Below are positions 1 to 11,047 of a DNA stretch of 64,000 bases, in pieces. The notes beneath the pieces are model-generated. The model had not been told where the DNA came from. It searched no databases and worked only from the letters and a program-made list of their open reading frames with translations. Location of the stretch: NCBI GenBank assembly GCA_947650285.1, contig CANTFL010001466.1:62001-126000 (forward strand), given 5' to 3'. The position numbers and the translations under genes are program-made. This DNA is from Hyaloperonospora brassicae (taxonomy: Eukaryota; Oomycota; Peronosporomycetes; Peronosporales; Peronosporaceae). The first letter of the stretch is position 1. Every line of letters starts with the position of its first letter.

Positions 1-2267
1 ACCTAACAGCACACCGTTGCCCTCCTAACGTCAACGGACACACCCGCTATGGGTGTAGCGGGTGAAAATTGAATCCATGCCGCGCGTATACATTCTCTCA
101 TCCGAATGATCTTGTATAGAGGCGATGGAACGTATGAGTTTGATCGTCAATGGATCGTCCGTCATTGCCATGTTCCTTTCGTGTAGAAAGACGGACAACA
201 TGCCATGATCGTCAATTCATAAGCAAGAACTCGACGTGGCTGTATGACAGATAGCTTTGCTTCATTAGCACGTTCCCAACATTCAAAGGTTACATGGTAA
301 CATGGTACCAGACGGTTGAAACTTTTAAGACAACACATATACACCGCTGTTATTGACTAGTTAGCGCACGTGCGCCGGCCTACGGGCTCGAAGGTTGACA
401 TCGACATGTACAGCATAATCGAAAGAGACTCATCGGCAATGTGTTGCGTCAAACTCGACGACGTCATGAAATATCGTCGCGTAGAGGATGATGCGGTTGG
501 CATGCTTCAACTTACAGAATATGCTTATTTGAAGATAGATGACACAGGTGTGGTCCTCTAACTCGCGTTTCAATGATCATCAAAGATTCACATTGCGTGA
601 CAATGCGTGGACTCCACAACGCGTGTTTTGTGAAGCACGGCAGTTCAAACATAGGTTTAGACAGGTCTTAATGAATGACACTATTTTACTCGTATGCGGT
701 GATTGTAAATCGTGGTACCTCTGTGTTTGTCGCAGCGCCGCTCGAACTTAAACAATGCTAATAGATCTGTACATTATGGCTCAAGATTTACGACCATGTG
801 CAATCGGTAGTACCAAAAAATGAAGCGGTTCAGATATATCGACAAATCGCAAAATGCTAAAACTAGGGCTCGATCTATGCTCGTGAAGGTGAAGCAAGGC
901 AAGCCTGGTTTACACGCTTAAGCTTTATAAAAACGATATCTCGTAACTTGTTAAACTCGCAAGTCCAATGATGAGCAAACACACATAAATGGATTCGTCA
1001 AAGGTCTTGCGGATGTTTCCGTCAATAATCGTGTGCTCCGCCTGTCATTGTATGCTCTTTGCCAAACTGCCTCCCAGGATGAAAAAGGAGATATATATCC
1101 TGAGACAGGTACATGCAACAAAGCTTTCTATCATACACTTAAGCAACAGGTAAGAAAAGGCTAAAACATATGGACCACTGCTATCTGGTAAGTGAGAAAC
1201 CCCTCTTTTCCAAGATTACAAGCGACGTCAAATGTGCAATTGATGTCATACGCTGAAATATTGCTCATAAGTAGATTGACTACCAGCCAATGTTTTAACA
1301 CACTCTACTATAATAGTAATTAAGACAGCGGATCCGACGTTGTATCAGAAATACAAAGTGTATCAAAATGGATAATACGGTTGGGATCAGGAGAGGCGGG
1401 GCGCTCTGCTGACCATTCATCATCAAGAAAATTAAGGGGTATCTCGAAGACTGTTGCTTCCGTTTTACATTCACCATGTGTTGCTGCCCCAATTGATGCG
1501 ATGCAATCGCCGCCTTGTTTAGGAGAGGTACAATGAATGTGTCACGTTACGTATTAGCTAAAATCAAGAGGTGGAATAATACTTCGCCAGTCGGAAGTGA
1601 ATTGTAGATCCAACATAATTGAGTGCGAGACCTCTCCAAACATAATTACGTTGCGCCTTGCAACATTTGCATCCGTAGCAATCCATTACATGGGAGGAGA
1701 TAACATTAGTGACATCATCATACTATGTTTAATTGACAGCTAGATATCATTCTTGGAGTATATAGATCATGGGCTACGAGCCACGAAAAGCGAGAAGCAT
1801 TGATACGATAAGCTAACTGCCGCTTAATTAACAGTTGGTCATACGATGAACGTCCTATGTCGTCCACAACCGTTTGGATGTATTTCAAGTGAATGTCATG
1901 GCAATACTTTTATAATGTCCATTTGCGCGACCGCACAAATTAACCCAGTGTGGCATTTATCGAAACTGTAAGGCAAACCGACCCTAGCTGTGTCAAACTA
2001 AACGGTTTGTAGATGACACTGATGACTCCATATTGCAAAGTAGGATACTACTACCCCGTAGGAAGTAATCGCAAACAAAGGATGCGTCGGACTTACCAAA
2101 TATAATGTTGAGTACTTGTTCGTGCGTTACCCCAATATATTGTGGCATCACACGTTACAATTGTTATATGATTCAAAGTATTGAGAAAAGACTTGTTTAC
2201 TTTATGGTGATTTTGGATATAATTTCAACTTATCATAACATTTCAATATTCTTTTGTTAATCTTTTT
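1..2267. other. No gene recognised
   Basis: Only short open frames without recognisable domains, codon bias or start context are present. No tRNA, LTR boundary or tandem repeat was seen. The stretch looks like ordinary gene-poor, decayed intergenic DNA. Confidence 0.5.
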
Positions 2268-2618
2268 TTACCTTGTTCGAATTTTCTGGTAGCCGCTTTT
2301 CGAAGAAGAGAACATCACACAGTCTGAAATTACAGCACATAGATGAGCCAAAGCAATTTCTTCTATAAAAGATGGCGGCTTACCATCCGTTACATGCCCG
2401 CTATCCTTGTTTACTCCCGGGTCAAAATGCTCGTCCGTAGACGGACCGCTGGTACGAGTTGCACCTTTGCTTAGGGAAGATTTGCCCGCACGAAGAGTCG
2501 CAGTTGGAATCCCCGATTTCCCTGTCCAGGAAGATGTCTGCGAAATCTTGTTAAGCAAGGGGGCCTTGTCTCCGTCCTCCTTCAACTTCGCCGTAGTCGC
2601 CGCCAGGGTATCCGACAA
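2268..2618 (-). CDS. Hypothetical 116-residue protein
   Basis: An open frame of 116 codons starts with ATG and has a lysine- and serine-rich N-terminal half (MSDTLAATTAKLKEDGDK). No signal peptide, membrane segment or known domain is visible. The short string KGATRTS occurs here and again in another minus-strand open frame at 3,158-3,439, which suggests that both are pieces of one decayed retroelement-like ORF rather than independent genes. An overlapping plus-strand frame covers part of it. Function is unknown; it may not be a gene. Confidence 0.2.
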   Translation of the reverse strand: MSDTLAATTAKLKEDGDKAPLLNKISQTSSWTGKSGIPTATLRAGKSSLSKGATRTSGPSTDEHFDPGVNKDSGHVTDGKPPSFIEEIALAHLCAVISDCVMFSSSKSGYQKIRTR

Positions 2619-3754
2619 TCCAGAGACATGATGCAGGCTACCTTCAACGTTTGAGTGGTTGAAGATCAGCCACGGACGTGCTGAGGTTCAATCAGCACGC
2701 CTGTGAGCTCTCGATGATGTTTTGAAGATGCCCTTACACCCGCCTCACTTATAAATCGAGTGGTGAAGCGAGTAGCAGGCGAACAGGGAACTCGTGAAAG
2801 TGCCGAAATAGTGGAGGAGGATCTCCGAGTAGGAGGTTGAGGTGTGCGTAACCACATTTAGTTGTTCGCTAAATGACACCATGTCGGAAGTCGCCAGAAA
2901 AAGTTGGAATCATACGCCTCCGAGAAGTGGTAGCACACGCGAGTTACGGATGTCACCGCACATGACGCACTGGACGCCAAAATAGCTTGAGCCGAGCTAG
3001 CCGCCACTCCATTGACTAGAACCCTCATTTGATAGTGCAATAGATGGATATCGGATGACGTAGCCGGTAGCGAAGGAGCAGTAATGCCGTCGCGCTCCAT
3101 GGTAGCAGGAAATAGAAGCTGAAGACGCTTCCCGCGAAACAGAATTGACGTTGAATGTCAACTCTCTGAATCCGCTTGAGTCGGACTTATGGTAGTCAGC
3201 CGTATCGTGTCGACGTCGTAGCTGGTCCGCGTGGCACCCTTGACCAGTTCCCGACTTAGGACATCATGTTCCGTATCCCCCTGACTGCGTTCCAGGAGCT
3301 GGAGGAGCAACGTTGTATCAGCGATGTACTGGGGCATGCGCGCGTACGGTGGCACGATCACAATTATCTTTCCTACCAGGTACGTTTCAAAACAATCAAG
3401 CATCACTACCCGCGATGCTTGCGGTTGCGTGCCGACCAAAACACTGGTGGTGACGGGAGTATGATGCTCTTTATCATCCAGGCTGCAAGAGCCTCTCCCT
3501 CAAGCTCGATCATTGGACTCAAATCATCTTCTTCATCCACGTCCTAGTGTCCGTACGTATCAGAACCACCCTGTGGTCCTGAGAAAAATTTGACCACGCC
3601 GCGCCTGGGTAATGTTGCCAGCACGGGTAGGAATTACTAGCCGGATTAACTTTGGTACCCGGGTGTCAAAATTCATCGATGTGGCCACTAAGCATTTCTT
3701 CAGTGTCATTGTAGCAATATTCGTATGACCCTTGGGCTAAACTCTTCTTCGAAA
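2619..3754. other. Decayed region without a clear gene
   Basis: Minus-strand frames at 2,666-2,857, 2,858-3,100 and 3,158-3,439 are consecutive, are broken by stops and carry no recognisable domain. They may be the remains of one retroelement ORF, which would continue from the 2,268-2,618 frame. No terminal repeats were found to support this. Confidence 0.3.
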
Positions 3755-3898
3755 TCAGGTCGGCGACAGTCGTCAGAATCAGGTCAGCAAAATTCGGTGG
3801 AGTACAGTCGTCAAATTTCTTCAACAATAGATCGGCAACAGTCGCCAACACTAGGTCGACGACCGCCGCCAACATTTGGCCGGCGACCGTCGCCGACT
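3755..3898 (+). repeat. 24-bp minisatellite, six copies, in an open frame
   Basis: Six diverged 24-bp units lie end to end. In the plus frame 3,725-4,051 each unit encodes eight residues on the pattern (S/L/F)GRRxSxT, for example SGRRQSSE, LGRRPPPT and FGRRPSPT. Because the period is a multiple of three, the frame stays open through all units. A proline/serine-rich tail and then a stop follow. The host frame is not recognised and may be a remnant. Confidence 0.6.
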
Positions 3899-4459
3899 CC
3901 ACTGACCGCACCAGCGTACGAGTGCCACCGACCTTTCGTCTTTGGCACGAAATCCAGGTCGCACGTCCTATGCATTCCCCCAACAACTCCTGGGCGCATG
4001 GGCGGACCGTCACCTCCCCCGACATCCATCCCATTCTCCTCGGGGACATAAGTAAGATGATTGCTCTGCACGAGCGCGCTATGCCTCCTCATCAGTAGTA
4101 TAGCAGCGCTGTGCACCTCTCTGCTCTCGGCAGGTCGCATAGTTGTAGACACCCTTCCACGTGCCAGTGTTTGGTTCTGCGTACCAGGTCGCAAATCCGG
4201 AGTGGCCAAAATCGTGGACTTGGTCGTTCCTACTGTACAGATTCGCTGTGACACCTTGCGTCGTCATCCGACCAGGCTGCCACTACGAAGAGAAGGAGGA
4301 AGCGACGGCAAGTTGATGCTGGAAGACGGCGTCGCGGTTAGATCTCTGTTTCGAGTGTCCTGAAGTACGTTGCGGGCATGATGCGAGTTGTTGGACAATT
4401 GGTTCTGCGCTCACAGATGATCTAGTTGTACGGTGCGTCACTGTGTTGGTCCATAACGT

Positions 4460-5727
4460 GCAGCACGACAACATTGCAGACTTCATACTCGACATCGCGT
4501 CTGACACGAAGAACATCCCGATGATTCGGTCTCACACGAAACTAGACGAACGTTTTACGTCGTGTGCATGCCACTGTACCACGACATGCATCAACTAGTT
4601 CGATGTTGGCAACGGAGACGTCATTGCTGATGGAGCAAGGTTGCTCGCTAGACACTCCTTGAGTCCAAACTTTGTGGAGTGTACCAGATGAAAGAGAAAA
4701 GTGCCTGAAGAGCAAACATGGGCGGAATACAAGTGTCGTGTGGCACATCTTGTAGTCCGCTACCTGCAATAATCGCTGCAGCCGAGACGGATGCAATCGA
4801 AGAAGATATGGAGACTCCGTCGCGATCGATTGTGGTTGAAGTCCGCGTGCTGTTTGTACGCACGACGCAGAACGTTCCCCGTCACCGCTTGTTGCTGGTG
4901 GTGCACGTTGCATTGAGCTCGTCGCTGGCCTTGTTCGGCGGGCTCATATTCAATCACGTGGCCAACGATCTGGCAGGATTCCAGAACCGCATGGGCGCGT
5001 TCTACTTCAATCCCACCTTTCTTGGCTTTGCAAGTATGAGTTCATGGATCTCTTCATCGGAGCGCGCTCGATATTCATTCGTGAGACTGGCGCCATATAC
5101 TATGGGGAGCGTTCAGTTACTTTCTCGCCAAAGCCACGCTGGATACGTTGCTGTTGCGGAACCAAGTGCTGCCTGCTTCGCTCGTCGCAAGCACCTTTAC
5201 TGGAGAACGGGGCTCCAAGCGTCAACGACGCACTTCTTGTTGCTCTCGCTGACGTTGATGCTCTTTAACGACGCGGCTGGTGCAATCTGTCTTCTCGTGG
5301 TAGCATTGTCAAGACGTGTCAGGTTTGCCAATCTTGGTGCGAGGCGGTGCTTCTGGTCACATTGCTGTTCGGTGGGTTCTTGCTCAATTCGCAGACGATG
5401 CCGTCGTCAGTGAACTGGATGAAGCACCTGTCAATCTTCAGGTGCGCATTTGAGATCCTCATGACCAACGAGCTGAAAGGTCTGATTCTGGAGTTTGACG
5501 CCCCTGGATACCCGGCCGTGCCTATTTACGGCGAGGTGTACCTCAAGACAATCGGCATGGAGAATGCCACTCGATGCTACGACGTGGCAGATCTCGCTCT
5601 GGTTGCAGTAAATCTGCAAGTGTTTGCTTTCTTGTTCTTGTCGCTGCAGGTTCCCGTCCACCTTGATATTGCTGATTGCTGCAAAGACGGTAATGTGATC
5701 CGGCCACGCAAAGAAGGAAGAGGATAA
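4460..5727 (+). pseudogene. ABCG-type (half-size) ABC transporter, broken remnant
   Basis: Several frames read as the membrane half of an ABCG/WBC transporter. At about 4,465-4,510 the sequence gives NIADFILDIASD, matching the family's YNPADFxLDxxS motif that follows the ATPase domain. At 4,908-5,040 it gives SSLALFGGLIFNH, NDLAGFQNRMGAFYF and LGFASMSS. At 5,044-5,090 it gives MDLFIGARSIFIRE. At 5,347-5,470 it gives TLLFGGFLLNSQTMPSSVNW and FEILMTNELKGL. These appear in the correct family order but in different frames, so at least three frameshifts have occurred. The nucleotide-binding domain with Walker A and B is missing upstream of about 4,440. Intact ABCG proteins export lipids or drugs; this copy cannot encode a working transporter. 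Retroelement-like debris lies on the 5' side. Confidence 0.75.
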
Positions 5728-7043
5728 GGGAGCCGTACCGGTTAGTAAAGAGGGTTGTTTGTACATATTGGTGCGTTAAGTCCACCCGTCATGCCGGCTG
5801 TGTGAAGTATTAATCCAACGTGTACGCATGTGTTTGTAGATGATCTACAGCAACCCACTTCTTCTCAATCATGCTTTGTGTCTGGCAGTAGTGAATGCCA
5901 GCAAGATTTGTACTCGACGCTCACTATTGGCATATGCACAAACAATCCGACCGATATCTGTGCGGCTGCGTTGGCGTGACTGCAACCATATACCGTCGTC
6001 ATGCTTTATCATGCAATATATTCCTCACCGATGTTCTAGTGCACGGAGGCACGATACTTTTCTCTCTCGTATCCAGACACCACATGTTGGTAGTCAGACG
6101 TCACATGCACGCACATCTTTCACGAAGCCATGCGACATGTTTCATAGAAAACAAGATAATTGTCAATGTTTGGTAAAGATAAGGAAACTCCCCATGTTGA
6201 AGAGGTCGTCGGTGCATGCACTCTCTTTCCTCATAGTGCATTCTGATAGACGCTGTCTATTGTTGATCTTTAGCAGGACTGTTCAGGATCGATCGATACT
6301 CAAGGAAACTAATGATCATGAATACTACTATCTGCAGATGTAAAGAATATGGACCTTTTCGTGATATGAGTGCTGAGTCGGTCGCAATATGCTCTTCGTG
6401 TGTATTGTAACAGAAACTCGAGAAATGTGATCAATGTGGAACTCATTTATCCATCGCCACCCAAGACCCTTGCGGCAAAAATTTTGTGTGCAGCTTCGTG
6501 CCAAAACGACCAAACGGGGCAATGTTTGTATCTGGTAAATGCAGCCACGTACCTTCTTCCACTACGTTCTCACGATCTCTGGCTACCATTTGTTCATTTA
6601 CATGTTTGATAATGGCTCGCAAGCAAAAGGACGTTTCTGAAAAAGTGTGCTGAGCTTTGACAGTACCCACGCGTCAGCGTATGAAGTGTGACTTGCACGA
6701 CTGGCTTGTCGTGATTCATAAAAAAAAAGATGTCGAACGTTCCGCCGTCAATCCATCGGCTTGAAAAGGAACAGGTGGCAATTGTAGAAGTCCCAAGTCT
6801 CATGCGTCTTGGCTTTACAACGAGACGTTGTACGTGTCAACGCATACCATGGCCTCTTTGATCTTTGATATGCTCCTGCTCAGAAAGACGCTTTCTGATC
6901 ATGAGCTGTCTTTATCAGTAGACGCATCTTCTTCATTACTCCATCTCAAGACAATATGGTAGCTGGGACGCCATAATGAAAATAGAGGAGGTAATGATGG
7001 ACACACGCCACACAATTTACCTGTTGCTGGCTGTATATCGACC
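5728..7043. other. No gene recognised
   Basis: The longest open frame (5,840-6,343, plus) has no domain, and its composition looks like chance. A run of nine A's lies near 6,720. The first gypsy element was inserted at the right edge of this stretch. Confidence 0.4.
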
Positions 7044-7048
7044 GCAAC
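7044..7048 (+). repeat. Target site duplication (left), GCAAC
   Basis: The five bases immediately left of the 5' LTR are repeated immediately right of the 3' LTR at 14,872-14,876. A 5-bp duplication is normal for Ty3/gypsy integration, and it shows that both ends belong to one insertion. Confidence 0.85.
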
Positions 7049-7581
7049 TGTAACGGGGTTACACGTCGACTGGTATTGGACAATAGGTGTGGTGCACGAA
7101 AGGGATGGGATCCCATTTAAAGTGATTTTAGAACACAGTATCAATTGTTGAAGACTGATGTCTGTCAACCATTGGTTACGAGATCTTTTGAGAGGTTTAT
7201 TTAGGAAATTAGCGAGTAGGTTAAGTACGTTGTTCTACAGTGTTCTTTTAGGCTAAAAAAAGAAATGAAATTCAGTTCCCATTTTGATCAACAAAAGACA
7301 CGTGCCTCTCTGAGGCGTCTTGAGATCGCAAGGAAGAAGCAACGCCTTGTTAAGGCAGCTACTCTTTGTGCACTTAGTGCGTTTGGTTCTTTGAATCGTT
7401 TAATACCCCTGGAACAGGGACTGTAAGCTCTTTGAGCTTGTTGACTCTTTGAGTCGGGTTCTTTGAACCACCCTTTAGCTCTCGGAGCTGTTAACTCTTT
7501 GAAACGGGTTCGTAGAACCAAAGTTGCTCGTAAGAGCGTTCAGTCTTCCTCTGACTTAAGGAGCTGTGTAGCTCCGCTACA
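7049..7581 (+). repeat. 5' LTR of gypsy element 1
   Basis: It begins TGTAAC and ends GCTACA, giving TGTA/TACA inverted ends. It is collinear over its full length with 14,339-14,871. The first 14 bases form a triloop hairpin (GTAAC, GGG, GTTAC at 7,050-7,062). The second half holds the dense hairpin series listed separately. No TATA box was identified with confidence. Confidence 0.93.
7304..7574. repeat. Array of about ten perfect short hairpins in the 5' LTR
   Basis: Successive inverted repeats with 4-6 bp stems and mostly three-base loops lie at 7,304-7,316 (GCCTC/GAGGC), 7,344-7,356 (GCCTT/AAGGC), 7,370-7,380 (GCAC/GTGC), 7,425-7,439 (AAGCTC/GAGCTT), 7,443-7,455 (GACTC/GAGTC), 7,457-7,469 (GGTTC/GAACC), 7,477-7,489 (AGCTC/GAGCT), 7,507-7,519 (GGTTC/GAACC), 7,526-7,537 (GCTC/GAGC) and 7,561-7,574 (GAGCT/AGCTC). 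The loop is usually TTT. The stems differ in sequence while the architecture is constant. The 3' LTR carries the same series with a few changes. Confidence 0.85.
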
Positions 7582-7583
7582 CT

Positions 7584-7593
7584 TGGTAGCACT
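7584..7593 (+). promoter_or_regulatory. Primer binding site, initiator tRNA-Met
   Basis: TGGTAGCACT starts two bases after the 5' LTR. It is the exact complement of the last ten bases of the initiator tRNA-Met encoded in the tandem array of this window (AGTGCTA plus the added CCA). Minus-strand DNA synthesis would be primed here. Confidence 0.9.
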
Positions 7594-7640
7594 AGTAGTC
7601 AATCTACACCTGAGTCGGTAACGATTGATCCTCTGTGAGG

Positions 7641-8675
7641 ATGGAGAAAATCACACCCCTCTCTGAAGCTCGAAAGATCGCGCTTGAGAAGCTTACCGCG
7701 GCCGTAGGCCCTGAGTATGTGAAGTTTCTAGCTGCACAAGGTCCCGATGTGCTCAATGCACGAGTCGAGACCTTCATGCAGTATAAAACGGCCCTCTTAG
7801 GGCAGGTTCGAAACCAAGTGGCGTCGGCTATGCCAACACGCTACGTGGTAATGACAAATGAAGAGGCTAAGCCTCGTCCCCTTAGGATGGACGTTAAACA
7901 TTACTCCGGGAAGGAGGGGGAAAACCTGACCCTCTGGATCCGTGATATTGAGATGGCCATGAGCTCTGGCCTTATCTCACTGGAGTATCAGCGGGTCTCG
8001 CTGGCCATCTCCAAACTCGATGGAAGAGCTAGAGAGTGGGCTCTAACGTGTAGCACGTCGGTCGACTTGGCGTTTACCACATGGTATTCGCTAAAGTTAG
8101 ACCTATTGCGAGTTTTCTCGCCGCCCAACCAGGCCTATCGCGTGCGCTCACGCTTCTTGTATACCCGTCAGGATAAGAATGAGTTAACGGACTATGTCCA
8201 AGAGTTGAGAACTCTGATGGCTGCTATGCAGTCTGACCCTCTCCCTGAGACAGTCCATGTGACTGTCTTCATGGAAGGTCTTCATAATGGCGCTGCCAGG
8301 ACCGAGGTGTTTCGGGTCCATCCCTATACTTTTGAGGAGGCTATTAGCATCGCTTAAAATGCTGAGCGCAACTTCAAGTCGGCCAGAATTGGTTGGAATG
8401 GGTACAACCCAAGCTTTGCGAGGGCAACCTCTGCGAGCACCCCAGCTTACTGTAAGCCAGAACCGATGAATCTCAGCCATGCTAAAGATGAAGGTGAAGC
8501 AGAGCTTTATGTTGCAGAGCAACAACAGAAAGTGAAACGCTCTTATATGTGCGGAATCACTACACACTTGCGTCCCACTTGTCCTTTGCGTAAGCAACAA
8601 CCGACTCCTATGGGTCGAAACCCCAGCCACAACCAGAAACCTGGTATGGCACGGGAAAATGTCGACACCCAGTAG
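7641..8675 (+). pseudogene. gag of gypsy element 1, with in-frame stop
   Basis: The frame opens with ATG at 7,641 about 50 bases after the PBS; an in-frame GTG at 7,635 is a less likely start. It reads as a retrotransposon capsid: an alpha-helical region with WIRDIEMAMSSG, REWAL and FLYTRQDKNELTDYVQELR, as in Ty3/gypsy Gag. A TAA at 8,355-8,357 stops it. The same frame then continues to 8,675 into a worn zinc knuckle (MCGITTHLRPTC), in which the first Cys of the CCHC motif is no longer recognisable. Gag would assemble virus-like particles and bind the RNA. This copy would make at most a 238-residue truncated protein without the nucleic-acid-binding end. Confidence 0.85.
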
Positions 8676-8731
8676 GCGCGGGGCGCCCTACTGGGGTAGA
8701 ACTGAGTTCTGTTGCTTCTCTACGAGGTAGA

Positions 8732-9511
8732 GTGAAACAGGGCTTAGCCCCACCGAGCTATGTGCCCACCAGAACAGAGCGTGGATACAAGCCTGGCTTG
8801 TTAGTCGCAGAGGCGAAGATTAAAGGCTTTGAGAAGCATTGGTCGATCCTAATCGACTTCGGAGCGTCATGCAATTACGCTCGACGTCGTTCCCTTCAGG
8901 GAAGTCAGCGATACGCTGAAGCGCTCAAAGCGCATGAGGTTAATTCAATAACCGTTAGTTTAGCGACTGGTAGTCACGTCTCGGTGCCTAAAGTTCCGTT
9001 GAACTTAGACGTGAAGTTTTTGGACTTTGACAGCATTGAACGGTGTCTTGTCCTCGATTTGGATTCGAGATACGATCTCATCCTGGGTATGGCTTGGCTT
9101 GAACGCCATGAGCCATGGATTGATTCGAGGTCTAAGACCTTAGGCGCAACGCGCAATGTTCCTAGCGAAGCTTTGGAGAGTCATGAACCCACCTTTACGA
9201 GGCAACAAAAGCGCTATTGGCGCGAACCATTGGCGGAAGATGTCAATGTGCTGGACATTGGTACGTCATGGTTAATTATCTCCAATGTCAATGACATTAA
9301 TATTGAGCGGATCTCCTTCACCGTATGTGAGGGGAGTTATACTCCGTTGAGTGATACTCGTTGTGATACTGAGTCACTGCATGCTGCAGGCATGGTTGGT
9401 CTAGGGCCGAGACATCAAGAATGTAATTCCTCTGATGTGAGTTGGGTGGCAAGTAAAATCCCACCGAGTGAGGGCGGCCGAGGTGGCACCTCACTGAATG
9501 TCGGTAATTAA
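8732..9511 (+). pseudogene. Aspartic protease region of pol, gypsy element 1
   Basis: The motif WSILIDFGASCNYARR lies where retropepsins have a hydrophobic stretch followed by D-S/T-G-A. Here the residue after Asp is Phe, which should damage the active site. The downstream LVLDLDSRYDLILGMAWLERHEPWID matches the conserved second half of oomycete gypsy proteases. The frame is open for about 260 codons and ends at a TAA (9,509-9,511) inside a 120-bp duplicated segment. A stop-rich stretch separates it from gag, so a gag-pol fusion is not intact. Confidence 0.8.
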
Positions 9512-9710
9512 ATTGATGGCGAGAAGCTAGAGTGTTCAGGGCCAGGCCCGAATGCTGTACGTGAAGTGGCACGTGAAATCCCACCGAGTGAGGGCGGCCG
9601 AGATGTCACCTCACTGAATGTCGGTGATGAAATTGTTGGCGAGAAGCCAGAGTGTTCAGGGCTAGGCCCGAATGCGGTACGTGAAGTGGTACGTATAAAT
9701 CCACTGGGTG
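9441..9710 (+). repeat. 120-bp direct duplication in the PR-RT linker
   Basis: The segment containing CCACCGAGTG recurs at 9,461, 9,581 and, diverged, at 9,701 (CCACTGGGTG), so the period is exactly 120 bp (40 codons). The unit encodes a linker repeat around PPSEGGRG. The first unit carries the TAA that ends the protease frame, while the second reads through. Confidence 0.8.
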
Positions 9711-10072
9711 AAGTGTTCGAGTAAGATAACACTTTCTAAGATGTCGTTCAAGACATGAGCTCTCGTATAGAGCGTGCTAAGATGAATAGCACCCACGGGG
9801 ACCCTAGTGTCCCGGCCTCTAGGAGGCGTAAGATTTCTTTGAGGAAACAATCTTAGCGTCGGGTGGCAACTGTTAGGCGCCCAACGTAATAGAAGTCACG
9901 AAGTGATAATAGTAATAATACACTATATACACTTGTCAATGGGTCGACTGGCCAGATTGATGGCAATATTAGTCTTGAGACTCTTCCATCCTTGGATACT
10001 CTCTTTGAACTAGACGAAATGTCTGACGGCGAATTTAGCCAAGCCTTACAGGCAGGAGATTAATCCGAGTTA
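9711..10072 (+). pseudogene. PR-RT linker, no open frame
   Basis: This is sense-strand pol linker with several stops. No domain is recognisable. It leads into the RT frame that resumes at 10,073. Confidence 0.4.
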
Positions 10073-11047
10073 GTGGTCATTCGGCCGGTTATTGAGTTAG
10101 ACTCATCCTCTTTATTAAACGAGTCTGTCCTTGAGGACACAAAGGCGGCATTGGATGTTCGTAGTGGATCGTCGATCCTTAAGGAACCTCTTGATCCTTC
10201 CTGTTCTTTGGTAAAGGAATTTCAGGACGTGGTGTGTCACAACCCACCGTCCGTCTTACCTCCCGATTGAGGTGTACGTCATGAAATTGACTTGGTTCCT
10301 GGAACTAAATACTGCGTAACACGGCAGTGGCATTTAACGAAGGAGCAGTGTGAAGTCATTGACGACTTCCTTCTTGCAAATTTCGCGGCAGGAATGGTAC
10401 GTGAAAGCAAATCTCCTCATACCTAACCGACCTTCTGTGTCAAAAAGCCCAATGGAAAGTGTCGCATTGTTCATGCTTACAATAAGCTTAATGCGGCCAC
10501 CATACCGGCTCAGACACCAATTCCAAGAAAGGATGTTCTTCAGAACAATATGGTGGGATGTACAATGTACAGTGCGCTCGACTTAGTCGATGGTTATTAC
10601 CAACTTCTCATGCGAGTAAGCGATATTCCGCTGACAGCGGTCATCACTCCAAGCGGTATGCTCTGGGAGGGGCTTGTTATGCCGCGAGGGTTATCGAATG
10701 CCCCGGCCACATTCAATCGTCTTGTGACACAATTGTTCAGACCTCACAGAGGTTATGCACAGACATACTTTGATGACATCTTTGTCCATAGTCGTGCTAT
10801 GAACGGTCGGTCAGATGTGGACAATCACATTGACCATTTACGAGCGGTGCTCGAGTGCATGCGCACGAATAAGTTGTACGACAACGCTTATAAGTGCATT
10901 TTTGGTGCAGAAGAGATTCCCTTCTTAGGGTGCTTTATTGGTAAGCGAGGCCTTAGAGCGGATCCCGCTAAGGTAAAAGCCACAGTTGATTGGCCGGTTC
11001 CAAATAACCAAAAGGACTTACGTAGGTGGCTTGGCCTTGCCAATTAA
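10073..11047 (+). pseudogene. Reverse transcriptase of gypsy element 1, broken
   Basis: The RT reads in pieces: 10,073-10,270 (linker ending FQDVVCHNPPSVLPPD), a frame-shifted stretch at 10,300-10,550 containing KPNGKCRIVHAYNKLN in another frame, then 10,550-11,047 with SALDLVDGYYQLLM, GLSNAPATFNRL, the catalytic box YFDD (in AQTYFDDIFVHS) and FLGCFIGKRGLRADPAKV. All RT motifs are in the normal order, and the YFDD box itself is intact. A stop at 10,268-10,270, at least one frameshift and a TAA at 11,045-11,047 prevent a continuous product. Confidence 0.9.

Noticed and set aside
5840..6343. 167-codon plus-strand frame as a gene
   Set aside because: No domain, an overlapping frame in the same strand and chance-like composition.
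6899..7168. Minus-strand frame over the left LTR edge
   Set aside because: It is the LTR part of the antisense frame seen at 14,339-14,458, fused by chance to the flank.
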